From: Altibacter lentus | GTDB lineage: Bacteria > Bacteroidota > Bacteroidia > Flavobacteriales > Flavobacteriaceae | Length of the DNA: 64,000 nucleotides | Assembly (NCBI RefSeq): GCF_000746845.1 | Contig: NZ_KN050846.1 | Span: forward strand, 2,434,963-2,498,962 | Direction of reading: 5' to 3' | Part shown: positions 7,364-16,533 of the stretch, piece after piece | How positions within the stretch are numbered: the stretch's first letter is position 1 | Layout of the letters: each line of letters opens with the position of its first letter | Notes under the pieces: generated by a model | What the model was told of the DNA's origin: nothing | Seen by the model: only the letters and a program-made list of their open reading frames with translations | The model's database searches: none | Translations under genes and position numbers: made by a program

Positions 7364-10300
7364 TTATAGATTGCCCAATTGATACTGTAACTCAATGGCT
7401 TGTTGATTATACTGGTTAATAAATTGTAAGTGGTTCTGCTTTATGCGAATGGCACTGTTTAAAATCGTGATATAGTTTACATAGTCTATTTCGCCTTCTT
7501 TGGAAGCAAGTTCTGCTGTTGTAATTTGCTCTTCGGCCAAAACCAATGCACCTTCTTGGTAATAATTCAGTGTTTTTTGGGTTTTTTCCAATGATTTTAA
7601 CAATTGTGATACCCTGCTTTCGGTTATTGCCTTTTGTTCCAAATATTGGTTCTCGGCTACCATTGCATCTGCCTTAGCAGCCTTGACCCTTGCTTTTTGA
7701 GGGAAGAACCACAACGGGATACTTATACCTGCTTGATAGGTGTTGAACCCTGAAACATCGTCAACGATTTGTCTTCCATAGGTAAGGTTGAACTTTGGCA
7801 AAAACTGGGATTTTTCGACGCCAACGTTGGCTTTGCTCACCTCGGCATTTTGCATAGAATATTGCAACAATGGATTGTTATCTATGGATGTTGAATCTAA
7901 AACGTTCATATAATTCAACGGTTCGTAAGTACCTCCAACGGTTTCAATTTCTTGGTCAATCCCCAAATACTGTTTCAACGCCCTTTTGGCAATCTCGATA
8001 TCGTCATAGGCCTGTTGTCTCAAGACCTGTATCTGTTGATATTCAGAAGAAGCCGCGATAAATTCCAGCTTCCCCGTTTCACCTGTATCAAAACGCAGTT
8101 CTGCAGCTGTCTTGAAGTTGTTATACACACTATCCAACTGTTCCGCGAAGCGCAACTGGGCTTTATTATAATTTATCTGGTCATAGGCCTGCATCACATT
8201 ACGCACCAATTGTTGCTCGCTAAGGGCATAAAACTTCTCGCCCAATTGAACACGTTGCTTATAGAACTTGGATTTTGAGAAACCAGATAACAAATCGATA
8301 TTTCCCTGCTGCACCCCAATGGTAGTTTGCACACCGGGCAGGTCATTACCGAATTCTTCTTTGCCCGTAAAAATTTGTGTACTACCAAGGTCGAAACTTG
8401 TTCCTTTCATCGCCCGCTCACGGTCTATAAAAGACTGACTTTCCTTAAGGGAAGGGTAGTTTTCTTTTGCCAAAGAAATAGCCTCCTCCAAAGTAATAGT
8501 CTGTGCGATACCACGGTCTTGTGCATTTACTGAATTCGAGGTTAAAAACCCCCCTAAGCTCAATAATACAACCAAAACAGTAGTGCTCTTGTTAATATAA
8601 CTTGGGTCATTTCCATTATCCTTTCGTTGCTTACGAGCTTCCAACCAATAATATAATACTGGAAGGACCACAAGTGTTAAAAATGTTGCTGTGAGCAATC
8701 CGCCGATAACCACCGTTGCCAATGGTCGCTGCACTTCGGCACCTCCCGAGGTAGAAATCGCCATTGGGATAAAGCCCATAATGGCCGCCGTTGCGGTTAG
8801 CAAAATTGGTCGTAACCGTTCGTGTGTTGCTTCGTATATTCGTTTCTTTAAGTCTGTCATTCCACTTTCTTTTAATTCGTTGAATTTGTTTATCAGTACC
8901 AAACCGTTTAATACCGCTACCCCAAACAGTACAATAAAACCGACTCCTGCTGAAATACTGAATGGCATTCCCCTTATCCAAAGGGCAAACACACCGCCAA
9001 TGGCTGCCAGAGGTACTGCCATATAAATCATAAGCGATTGCGAGAACGAGCTCAACGCAAAGTAGAGCAATATGAATATTAGGAAAAGTGCGATAGGCAC
9101 TACAATCATTAATCGGTCTGATGCACGCTGTAAGTTCTCGAACGAGCCTCCGTAGGTTACAAAATAACCAGGTGGCAGTTTTACATCAGTTTCCAATTTT
9201 TGCTGAATTTCCTCGACCATCGATTTTACATCACGTCCACGAACATTGACCCCTACCGAAATACGACGCGAGGTGTTGTCCCTTGAAATTTGCATCGGCC
9301 CTGGTTTGTAACTAATATTTGCAACCTCTTTCAACGGTACTTGTGCACCACTGGGTAAATCGATATACAGATTTTTAAGATTGTTGATGTCTTGTCTAAA
9401 CTCCTTTGCCAAACGAATAACCACATCAAAGCGTTTTTCACCCTCAAAAATCACACCTGCCGCTTCTCCTGCAAAGGCAGCACTTACATAATCATTTAGT
9501 TTATCGACGGTTACTCCGTATTGTGCCATTTTTGCGCGATTGTATTCTACCGTCATCTGTGGCAAACCGCTCGTAGCTTCCACATTGAGGTCGGCCGCTC
9601 CTGGAACGCTTCTGATAACCGCTGCGATTTCCTGAACCTTGTCTGCCAACACGTCCAAATCTTCTCCATATAATTTAATGGCCACGTCCTCACGAACACC
9701 TGTCAATAATTCATTAAAACGAAGCTCTACAGGTTGCGTAAACACGAAATTCACACCGGGAACAACTGAAATTTTGTCCTGTATTTTTTCTATGAGTTCT
9801 TCTTTGCTATCTGCGGAAGTCCATTTGCTCTTATCCTTTTCAAGAATGATATAGCTATCGGCAATGTCCATTGGCATTGGGTCTGTTGGTATTTCGGCCA
9901 CACCAATCCTTGAAACCACTGTTTTTACTTCAGGAAATTCATTGATTAAATTTTGAAGTTTTTTTGAAGCTTCAATAGATTCTGTAAGACTGCTCCCTGG
10001 TTTTATCAAGGCCTGAAATGCAATATCGCCCTCATCAAATTTGGGTATGAATTCGCCACCCATATTGCTGAAAATATATCCCGCAATCAATAATAAGGCG
10101 ACTGCACCTAAAACAACACCTGCTCTAAATCGAAGTGCAAAATTGAGCAAGGGTACATACGCCCTATTTAAACCGGACATTATTTTATCACTGAATCTGT
10201 CAATCTTGTTTTCAAATTTGGCGAACCAACTGTTCTGATTTTTGGCAGGTTTTAGGAACATTGACGAAATCATTGGCACGTAGGTAAGACAAAGGATAAT

Positions 10301-11767
10301 CGCTCCCAGAACTGCAAATCCGAAAGTAAATGCCATTGGACGGAACATTTTTCCTTCAACACCGGTCAAAAAGAGAATCGGTGTAAATACAATAAGGATA
10401 ATTAGCTGTCCGAAAAATGCCGAATTCATCATTGTACTTGCCGAGTCGTAGGCGATTTCGTCCATTTCGGCCTGACCTATCGCTGCTTTTGATTTTTTCA
10501 TCCGTTGATGAATATGGAACACCATTCCTTCTACAATAATAACTGCGCCATCCACAATGATTCCAAAATCGATTGCTCCCAAGGACATTAAATTGGCCCA
10601 TACACCAAATTGCTTCATCAAGATAAACGCAAAGAGTAATGATAGCGGAATTACAGAGGCTGTTATCAATCCGCCACGGAAACTTCCCAAGAGTAATACC
10701 AGTACAAAAATCACGATAAGCGAACCTTCAATAAGATTTGTTTCTACGGTACTTGTGGTTCTTCCAATGAGTTCACTTCGGCTTAAAAACGGTTCTATGT
10801 AGACACCTTCTGGAAGCGATTTTTGAATTTCGTTGATGCGCTCTTGTACATTTTCTATGACAGTGCCAGGGCTTTCGCCTTTAAGCATTAAAATTTGGCC
10901 ACCAACAGTTTCGTGTCCATCTTGGGTAAACGCACCATAGCGCACTTGATTGCCAAAGCCTACTTTTTCGGCAACGTTCCTTACCAAAACTGGGCTTCCG
11001 TTTTGAGTGGTTACAACGGTGTTTTCCAAGTCTTCAAGGCTACGCGCTAAACCCTCGCCACGGATAAAATTGGCTTGGTGGTTTTTTTCGATATAAGCAC
11101 CTCCCGTATTGGCATTGTTCATTTCAAGGGCTTCAAAAACCTGATTCATTGTAATGCCGAAACTTTTTAGTTTGTCAGGGTTTATGGCCACTTCGTACTG
11201 CTTTACGTAGCCTCCAAAAGCATTCACTTCAACTACTCCAGGAACTAATGCCATTTGGCGCTTTACAATCCAATCCTGAATGGTACGAAGCTCCATAGCA
11301 TCGTATTTTTCTTCGTAGCCTTCCTTTACTTTTAAGGTATATTGGAATATTTCGCCCAAACCTGTAGTTATGGGTGCCATAAATGGCTCGCCGAAGCCTT
11401 CGGGGATTTCCCCTGAAACTTCGGTTAATTTTTCTTGCACCAATTGCCGGGGCAGGTAGGTACCCGCTTCATCCTCAAAGACAATGGTAACCACAGACAG
11501 CCCAAATCGGGATACAGAACGTAGCTCGATAACGTCAGGAAGGTTGGCCATTGCCAATTCTACTGGATAGGTAACAAATTGCTCAATATCTTCAGTACCT
11601 AAATTTGGGGCAACGGTAATAACCTGTACTTGGTTGTTGGTAATATCGGGTACAGAACCCAGGTTTATAGTAGCCATAGACCAAATGCCCGTACCCACAA
11701 GCGCTACTATAAATAGGCCAATAATAAACTTGTTATTAATGGAAAATGAAATGATTTTGTTAATCAT
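7364..11767 (-). CDS. CzcA-type RND metal pump fused to a TolC-type outer-membrane factor
   Basis: 1467 residues, about 420 longer than a standard CzcA. Residues 1 to about 1045 are a complete HME-RND pump. The fourth helix carries DFGIIVDGAVIIVEG at about 395-415, the Asp/Asp/Glu pattern of the divalent Zn/Co/Cd class. A new signal-like helix (STTVLVVLLSLGGFLTS, about 1052-1070) ends in NAQ. From about 1085 to the C-terminus there is a TolC/CzcC-type domain (TITLEEAISLAKENYPSLKES, long coiled coils, SIPLWFF). The single frame is open throughout. It is the first pump gene after the HYC_CC_PP gene, with the adaptor following. An AGGATA-TAGC-TATCCT palindrome lies upstream at 11857-11872. Confidence 0.93.
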   Translation of the reverse strand: MINKIISFSINNKFIIGLFIVALVGTGIWSMATINLGSVPDITNNQVQVITVAPNLGTEDIEQFVTYPVELAMANLPDVIELRSVSRFGLSVVTIVFEDEAGTYLPRQLVQEKLTEVSGEIPEGFGEPFMAPITTGLGEIFQYTLKVKEGYEEKYDAMELRTIQDWIVKRQMALVPGVVEVNAFGGYVKQYEVAINPDKLKSFGITMNQVFEALEMNNANTGGAYIEKNHQANFIRGEGLARSLEDLENTVVTTQNGSPVLVRNVAEKVGFGNQVRYGAFTQDGHETVGGQILMLKGESPGTVIENVQERINEIQKSLPEGVYIEPFLSRSELIGRTTSTVETNLIEGSLIVIFVLVLLLGSFRGGLITASVIPLSLLFAFILMKQFGVWANLMSLGAIDFGIIVDGAVIIVEGMVFHIHQRMKKSKAAIGQAEMDEIAYDSASTMMNSAFFGQLIILIVFTPILFLTGVEGKMFRPMAFTFGFAVLGAIILCLTYVPMISSMFLKPAKNQNSWFAKFENKIDRFSDKIMSGLNRAYVPLLNFALRFRAGVVLGAVALLLIAGYIFSNMGGEFIPKFDEGDIAFQALIKPGSSLTESIEASKKLQNLINEFPEVKTVVSRIGVAEIPTDPMPMDIADSYIILEKDKSKWTSADSKEELIEKIQDKISVVPGVNFVFTQPVELRFNELLTGVREDVAIKLYGEDLDVLADKVQEIAAVIRSVPGAADLNVEATSGLPQMTVEYNRAKMAQYGVTVDKLNDYVSAAFAGEAAGVIFEGEKRFDVVIRLAKEFRQDINNLKNLYIDLPSGAQVPLKEVANISYKPGPMQISRDNTSRRISVGVNVRGRDVKSMVEEIQQKLETDVKLPPGYFVTYGGSFENLQRASDRLMIVVPIALFLIFILLYFALSSFSQSLMIYMAVPLAAIGGVFALWIRGMPFSISAGVGFIVLFGVAVLNGLVLINKFNELKESGMTDLKKRIYEATHERLRPILLTATAAIMGFIPMAISTSGGAEVQRPLATVVIGGLLTATFLTLVVLPVLYYWLEARKQRKDNGNDPSYINKSTTVLVVLLSLGGFLTSNSVNAQDRGIAQTITLEEAISLAKENYPSLKESQSFIDRERAMKGTSFDLGSTQIFTGKEEFGNDLPGVQTTIGVQQGNIDLLSGFSKSKFYKQRVQLGEKFYALSEQQLVRNVMQAYDQINYNKAQLRFAEQLDSVYNNFKTAAELRFDTGETGKLEFIAASSEYQQIQVLRQQAYDDIEIAKRALKQYLGIDQEIETVGGTYEPLNYMNVLDSTSIDNNPLLQYSMQNAEVSKANVGVEKSQFLPKFNLTYGRQIVDDVSGFNTYQAGISIPLWFFPQKARVKAAKADAMVAENQYLEQKAITESRVSQLLKSLEKTQKTLNYYQEGALVLAEEQITTAELASKEGEIDYVNYITILNSAIRIKQNHLQFINQYNQQAIELQYQLGNL

Positions 11768-11885
11768 AGAAAAAGTATTAATTCAGTTTAAACCTCGCAA
11801 TGCAAATAGATGCAATACGTTTATGATGCGATGCTTACTTTAAAAAGCATCACGATAGGATATAGCTATCCTTAAAAAAACTGAA

Positions 11886-12281
11886 TTATACTTTAGGGGG
11901 TTGGAATAGGGATTCCAGATATCTGGAAGTGAAGTTTACCTTATATAAACTAAATTGCTTTTTATCTTCAAACTTTAACCGATTTGTTGTATCGGTATTT
12001 TTATTTGCAGCAAACAAAACTAAGGGATGACAACATTGATGATGGCTATGTACAGGTGCATTCTCCTTATCAGAGTCATTGTGGTGCCTTTCATCTTTTG
12101 CTTCCTTACCAAAGTAATCTTCAACTACATAATCGAGGAAAGAGTCACCATAAACCTTATGGTCCTGGTAATGGGTTACGATGTTTGAAATTTCTTTAAT
12201 GGGTCCACAAAAGTCCATATCAAGACTAATTCCCTGAAAAAAGAACAATAGCGACATTGATATGGAAAAAAGTGTTTTCAT
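11886..12281 (-). CDS. HYC_CC_PP-like small exported protein (divergent)
   Basis: The start was moved to the ATG at 12281 (MKTLFSISMSLLFFFQG, a signal peptide); the longer reading begins at TTG. The protein has 131 residues. It resembles the HYC_CC_PP family, also present at 42229-42648: a DFCG motif where HYC is usual, an HSHHQCCHPL segment and a terminal FQPPKV. Clustered His/Cys residues suggest metal binding in the periplasm. Both copies stand directly upstream of an RND pump gene. A putative metal operator/promoter (12311-12325) precedes it, so it probably leads the Czc operon. Confidence 0.72.
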   Translation of the reverse strand: MKTLFSISMSLLFFFQGISLDMDFCGPIKEISNIVTHYQDHKVYGDSFLDYVVEDYFGKEAKDERHHNDSDKENAPVHSHHQCCHPLVLFAANKNTDTTNRLKFEDKKQFSLYKVNFTSRYLESLFQPPKV

Positions 12282-12310
12282 AAATTTTAACAAAGATACA
12301 AATTAATCGA

Positions 12311-12325
12311 TGCACAGGTTGTGCA
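12311..12325 (-). promoter_or_regulatory. Putative metalloregulator operator/promoter, copy 3
   Basis: The plus strand reads TGCACA-GGT-TGTGCA, a perfect inverted repeat. On the minus strand it is TTTGCACAACCTGTGCA, matching the 733 and 3888 sites at TTTGCACAnnCnnTGCA. TTG is followed 17 bases later by TTAATTTG (12299-12306), so the site again overlaps the -33 region of a promoter for the HYC_CC_PP-CzcA-CzcB genes. Confidence 0.6.
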
Positions 12326-12657
12326 AAAAATTGAAGCGGAATAAAAAAGATTAATTTTGTCAAAATTAGGGCCATCTGCTTTTTTTTATTTAAAATGAAC
12401 GTAAGCCCCAGTTATGATTAAAGGCTAAATGAATACTACCAAGGTAACCAATATCACACTCATACCTCCTCCCTTAAGTGTTTTTATTAAAAGGCACGTA
12501 AGAAAGCCTATTCTATACAAAACTTGGCAAGGTTTTATTTTTGAAAATACGGCAATTTATTTTCAATGATTTAAAAACCAGAGTCTTGCGGTATGTAGTT
12601 ATAAATTAAACAAGATTATCTGAAAGAAAAGAAACGGTTATGATATTGTTTTGATTT
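12326..12657. other. Intergenic region between the TonB receptor and the Czc operon
   Basis: 332 bases, AT-rich. The only reading frame of note is a 46-codon plus-strand frame at 12429-12569 with no recognisable features, which I do not call. No clear terminator follows the TonB receptor stop at 12658. Confidence 0.5.
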
Positions 12658-14889
12658 CTAAAATCCATACGCCACGGCAAAATTAACCCCAAATGGATGC
12701 CCAGGGCGTAATCCTGCCGGAACCCTCGATACTGCATAGGTTGTATTAAAAAGATTTATGATGTTTGAAGACAGGGTGAAGTTCTCATCAATAAAATAAC
12801 GGGCAGACAAATCCACTATGAAATTTGAATCTACTTTAAAGTTTTCCGGGATTGATCCAGAACCTGCTTTTGTTCTGAAAGCACTTGTGTATCGTGAATT
12901 TACATTTACATCAAACTTTCTGTGCTGCAACCCTAATGACGCGTTGAATTGATTTCTTGCAATATAAGGTATCTCATCGCCTTCGGTGACTATGCCGTAA
13001 ATGTCCTCATTACTGTCAAAACTGGTTAAAAATTCAGTATCGGTAAGGGTGTATGAGATGGATAAGGGCAGCTTAAATCTATTACTTTGTTTATGCAACA
13101 GGTTATAATTAAGCAAAAACTCGATACCGCTTACACGAACTTCGCCAGCGTTAAATTGGTCAAGGCTTCCTGTACCACCAGTAGCGGCCAAATCACTTCC
13201 AAGTAGGTTTTGGTAGTCATTGTAAAAACCTACGACTTCGCCGTTGAAACCTTTAAAACTAAAACGGGAACCTAATTCATAATTAATGCTTTCTTCAGGA
13301 TTTTGCCCTGGGGTATTACTTGGCGGTGAAAAGCCTTTATGAACACCACCAAATATTGAGAGGTCATTACTGAACCTATAATTAGCCCCAATTCCAGGAA
13401 TCCAGACATTTACTTCGTTTTCTCTAATCGATAGGTCTTGACCAGTTCGTGAAGGGTCGTCAGTACCATAATCTGTCCGGGTCAAAGTGATGTTTTCATA
13501 GCGCAACCCTGGGGTCAAGGTCAAATTTTCAATTTTTACCGTGTACAGTAAATGTGCTGCCAGTGCTTTAGCACTGCTTATACGGTTAGCATCTGTTCCT
13601 TTTTCGCCAACGGTAGTCCGTATCATTTCTTGGTTTTGAAACGCATATCTATCCACCCATTGAAACCTGTCCTCGTCATCTTCGTGGTAGCGTATTCCTG
13701 CTTCTAAGCGCTGTATCCATTGGTTACCCCATTTTAGCGTAGCAACAGATTGAATTCCGTTTGAAGTATAGACCCTGTTGTTTGCCTTTATGCCCAAAGC
13801 ATCGGGTTGGGTGTCATCGTTGCCCAAGAGCGTTTGATATTCAGAAGGAAAATTTTCTGGTGATGATAAAATGTTATTAATACTTACACGTTCACCTAAA
13901 TTTACATCATCCAATTTATACCAATTCCGTTTAAATCTATTGAGATAGCCTGTGGTCCTTATATTAAGTGATGGTGACAAACGGATAAAATGGGTAAGCT
14001 GGTACTGTTGGTGTTCGGCGTTCATTACATCTTCTGAAGAAGCTCTGTATCTTCTAAAAGGGTTTTCCTCAAAATCTGCGTCTGTCAGTCCCAAATAGGT
14101 CTCGTTGGCCACTTCTTCTGAATATTGGATTTTAAATAGTAGCGACTGATAGATTTTGGCATCCAAATTTGTATTTATTCTGAATTTGGCCAAATAATCT
14201 GTCTTGTCGAAACCCGTGTTTCCACCACCGTCTAAATCCTTAAAACCATCGGAACTGTAGTTGAAATAATCCGTCACAAACCCAAAATTCTTAAAGCTAT
14301 TGCCCAATACCAATTGGGTGTTTCGTGAATCATAGTTTCCGGCAGCAATCGACGCTTTCCCAGAAAATCTTTCCGGTATACGAGAGGATATCATATTTAT
14401 GGCACCACCCGTGGTGTTGGGGCCGTACTGTATTTGGCTGCTTCCTTTTAACACCTCTATGGCTTCCATTCTGCCAATAGTAGGAAAATAGTAGGCAGCT
14501 GGTGCACTGTAAGGGGCAGGCGCAATCAACACACCATCTTCCATTAAATTAATCTTAGCGCTACGCTCAGGCGAAGTACCCCGTAAACTAATATTTGGAC
14601 GTAATCCAAAGCCATCTTCTTCGTAGATATTAATACCTGGAACCGTGCGTAAAATTCTATTGATATTGGTATAAGAGAACTTTTTTAAGTCTTCATTTGA
14701 GATATAAGTTGCAGAACCCGTTTTGTTTCTTGCCTCAAATTTACTGCCCAATAATACATTTCCCGTAACGACGACTTCCTTAAGTCGCTCGGTTTGTTGA
14801 TTGGTTGAGTCTTTTTTTTGTGTGTTGGTCTGTGCCAATCCCGAAATATAAAATAGCAAGGCAATTGCTGTTAAGGATATAATTTTCAA
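12658..14889 (-). CDS. TonB-dependent outer-membrane receptor (FecA-like)
   Basis: 743 residues starting at TTG; no ATG lies between an upstream in-frame stop and the signal peptide (MKIISLTAIALLFYISGLAQ). The plug domain spans about 35-165, with the TonB-box-like ERLKEVVVTGN near 35-45, LRTVPGINIYEEDGFG and RPNISLRGTSPERSAKI. The 22-strand barrel follows, ending in the aromatic FGVNFAVAYGF. The plug pattern resembles ferric-citrate and related siderophore receptors. Two iron-box-like palindromes lie directly upstream, which fits iron-repressed expression. The substrate cannot be assigned; given the island, a metal-chelate is likely. It has no SusD partner. Confidence 0.9.
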   Translation of the reverse strand: MKIISLTAIALLFYISGLAQTNTQKKDSTNQQTERLKEVVVTGNVLLGSKFEARNKTGSATYISNEDLKKFSYTNINRILRTVPGINIYEEDGFGLRPNISLRGTSPERSAKINLMEDGVLIAPAPYSAPAAYYFPTIGRMEAIEVLKGSSQIQYGPNTTGGAINMISSRIPERFSGKASIAAGNYDSRNTQLVLGNSFKNFGFVTDYFNYSSDGFKDLDGGGNTGFDKTDYLAKFRINTNLDAKIYQSLLFKIQYSEEVANETYLGLTDADFEENPFRRYRASSEDVMNAEHQQYQLTHFIRLSPSLNIRTTGYLNRFKRNWYKLDDVNLGERVSINNILSSPENFPSEYQTLLGNDDTQPDALGIKANNRVYTSNGIQSVATLKWGNQWIQRLEAGIRYHEDDEDRFQWVDRYAFQNQEMIRTTVGEKGTDANRISSAKALAAHLLYTVKIENLTLTPGLRYENITLTRTDYGTDDPSRTGQDLSIRENEVNVWIPGIGANYRFSNDLSIFGGVHKGFSPPSNTPGQNPEESINYELGSRFSFKGFNGEVVGFYNDYQNLLGSDLAATGGTGSLDQFNAGEVRVSGIEFLLNYNLLHKQSNRFKLPLSISYTLTDTEFLTSFDSNEDIYGIVTEGDEIPYIARNQFNASLGLQHRKFDVNVNSRYTSAFRTKAGSGSIPENFKVDSNFIVDLSARYFIDENFTLSSNIINLFNTTYAVSRVPAGLRPGHPFGVNFAVAYGF

Positions 14890-14897
14890 TTGTAACT

Positions 14898-14920
14898 TTA
14901 TTTAGAATGATTATAAATAG
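14898..14920 (-). promoter_or_regulatory. Iron-box-like palindrome, proximal
   Basis: 23 bases with arms TTATTTAGAAT and ATTATAAATAG around one central base (two mismatches from a perfect inverted repeat). It begins nine bases upstream of the receptor start. A similar box is at 14957-14979. Likely bound by a Fur or DtxR-type iron regulator; inference. Confidence 0.5.
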
Positions 14921-14956
14921 AGCGCAAATGTAATATCCTCTTTTGTATCTTCCAAG

Positions 14957-14979
14957 TTATTTAGAATAATTCTTAATAA
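14957..14979 (-). promoter_or_regulatory. Iron-box-like palindrome, distal
   Basis: 23 bases with arms TTATTTAGAAT and ATTCTTAATAA around one base; only one position breaks the symmetry. Same left arm as the proximal box, 59 bases away. Confidence 0.55.
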
Positions 14980-15486
14980 TAATTTTTATGATAGCTTATA
15001 AATCTTGAAATTATAGAAATGAGAAAAACCATAATTACGAATTTTTAAGTTGAAGTATTTTGATAAAAAGGAATATGAAACTATTCTATTTATATGCTTA
15101 AATATTGAAGCTAAATTTCTGTTATGCAGTATTTATAATGGAATTGATAGAATCAAAACATATTGTTTGAAACTACCATAATTACATAAAAATGTAGCTT
15201 AATGAATTTAGTTAAACAAGGAAAAAGTTAACTAGTAATGTAAAAGTTATTAATGCATTAAAGATTTGTGTTTTCAAGCCTGTCTTAAAAGCCATCGAAA
15301 AGGAAGTATAATTTATTTAATGATTGATATCCAGTGAAATTAAGTCAATTCATATTTTTTCTTGAGCCTTACAGGAATGTAAGCGTGATGGGTTAAATAA
15401 CAATATTTCATTATTTAAAACAATCGTATAGTCCACAAACTTTATATGTAATAAAGGTGACTATATATTTGATAGTTCCCTAAATT
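14980..15486. other. AT-rich intergenic region
   Basis: About 500 bases without a credible gene on either strand. An inverted repeat TTAAATAA-N10-TTATTTAA occurs at 15393-15418, possibly a regulatory or terminator structure beyond the YeeE gene end. Otherwise I see nothing. Confidence 0.5.
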
Positions 15487-15900
15487 TTAATGCGGTAACC
15501 TACCCTTAACCAAGCCATATAAAAAAGTTCCTGCAACTGCACCGAAAATCACAACTAAAATAGAAACATAACCTGCGCCTGCCAGTACATACATAGGGCC
15601 AGGACACGCACCTGCAAGAGCCCATCCTAAACCGAATATAATTCCACCTATTAAATATCTAGCGACACTTTTATCTTTAGGCTTTAGACTCATTTCACTT
15701 CCGTCAAGCGGTTTAATTTTTTTTCTTTTGATTATCTGTACGCCAATGATTCCAAGCACCAAAGCTGAACCTATAATGCCGTACATATGAAAGCTGCCAA
15801 ACTGGAACATCTCATATATACGAAACCACGAAGCAGCTTCAGACTTGAACATTATAATTCCAAAAAAAATACCAATTGCTAAATATGTAATGTATCTCAT
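15487..15900 (-). CDS. YeeE/YedE-type sulfur transport half-protein, second subunit
   Basis: 137 residues with about four membrane helices. It corresponds to the C-terminal half of YeeE: the motif GLGWALAGACPGPMYVLAG at about 95-113 carries the cysteine used in thiosulfate passage. It lies two bases after the other half (15903-16466), so the two chains probably assemble into one pore. YeeE imports thiosulfate in known systems. Here, next to persulfide dioxygenase and TauE, it likely handles thiosulfate or related sulfur species. Confidence 0.88.
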   Translation of the reverse strand: MRYITYLAIGIFFGIIMFKSEAASWFRIYEMFQFGSFHMYGIIGSALVLGIIGVQIIKRKKIKPLDGSEMSLKPKDKSVARYLIGGIIFGLGWALAGACPGPMYVLAGAGYVSILVVIFGAVAGTFLYGLVKGRLPH

Positions 15901-15902
15901 TA

Positions 15903-16466
15903 TTAAAATATTAAGGGGTAAATTAAATGTATCATTACCAGCCCACCGATAAAGAAACCTATGACAGCTATAAGTGAAGGCAACTGCAGATTACTTAATC
16001 CGGAAATTGCGTGTCCCGAGGTGCAACCACCAGCGTATCTTGCTCCAAAACCAACTAATAAACCACCTATCAACAATACCGCGATGATAAAAGGATTAGT
16101 TAAGGTATCTGTAGCGAATATTTCTGGTGGCATATAGCTTTCGCCAGCACTTGTAATATTGTAGTCGTTCGAGAGCTGTTGGGCAACTTTAGGGTTAATT
16201 TCAACTGTATTGTCACTCATATAATTTGTAGCTATGAAACCACCTATAATAGCGCCCAGAACGACAATTAAATTCCAGCGTTCTGCTTTCCAATCAAATC
16301 TAAAGAAATCAGCTGCCTTTCCTGCGCCTACCGCAGCGCAAGCTGTACGTAAGTTTGAGGACATACCAAATTGCTTTCCAACGAGCAACAATAACAACAT
16401 CACAAGTGCAATAAGTGGTCCTGCGATATACCACGGCCACGGTTCATATATCCAATTCATACACAT
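15903..16466 (-). CDS. YeeE/YedE-type sulfur transport half-protein, first subunit
   Basis: 187 residues, several membrane helices. Signature cysteines are in LRTACAAVGAGKA (about 38-50) and RYAGGCTSGHAISGLSN (about 142-158), typical of YeeE/YedE. It starts MCMNWIYEPWPW; the third residue is also a possible ATG start. It precedes the second half-gene by two bases and forms a split YeeE pair, common in Bacteroidota. Confidence 0.88.
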   Translation of the reverse strand: MCMNWIYEPWPWYIAGPLIALVMLLLLLVGKQFGMSSNLRTACAAVGAGKAADFFRFDWKAERWNLIVVLGAIIGGFIATNYMSDNTVEINPKVAQQLSNDYNITSAGESYMPPEIFATDTLTNPFIIAVLLIGGLLVGFGARYAGGCTSGHAISGLSNLQLPSLIAVIGFFIGGLVMIHLIYPLIF

Positions 16467-16533
16467 AAATTTTATTTGTTAATTATCATTTTTAAAAATT
16501 TCATAGTTTGTAGCAAGGGTCGCCAAAAGAACT

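Noticed and set aside
8631-8981. 116-codon frame overlapping the CzcA fusion
   Set aside because: Same strand but another frame inside a clearly coding region; a shadow.
11857-11872. AGGATA-TAGC-TATCCT palindrome as terminator of the HYC_CC_PP gene
   Set aside because: No U-tract follows in the transcript direction, and the stem is short; kept only as a note under the CzcA gene.
12429-12569. 46-codon plus-strand frame
   Set aside because: Opposite to all island genes, no recognisable features and low complexity; likely chance.
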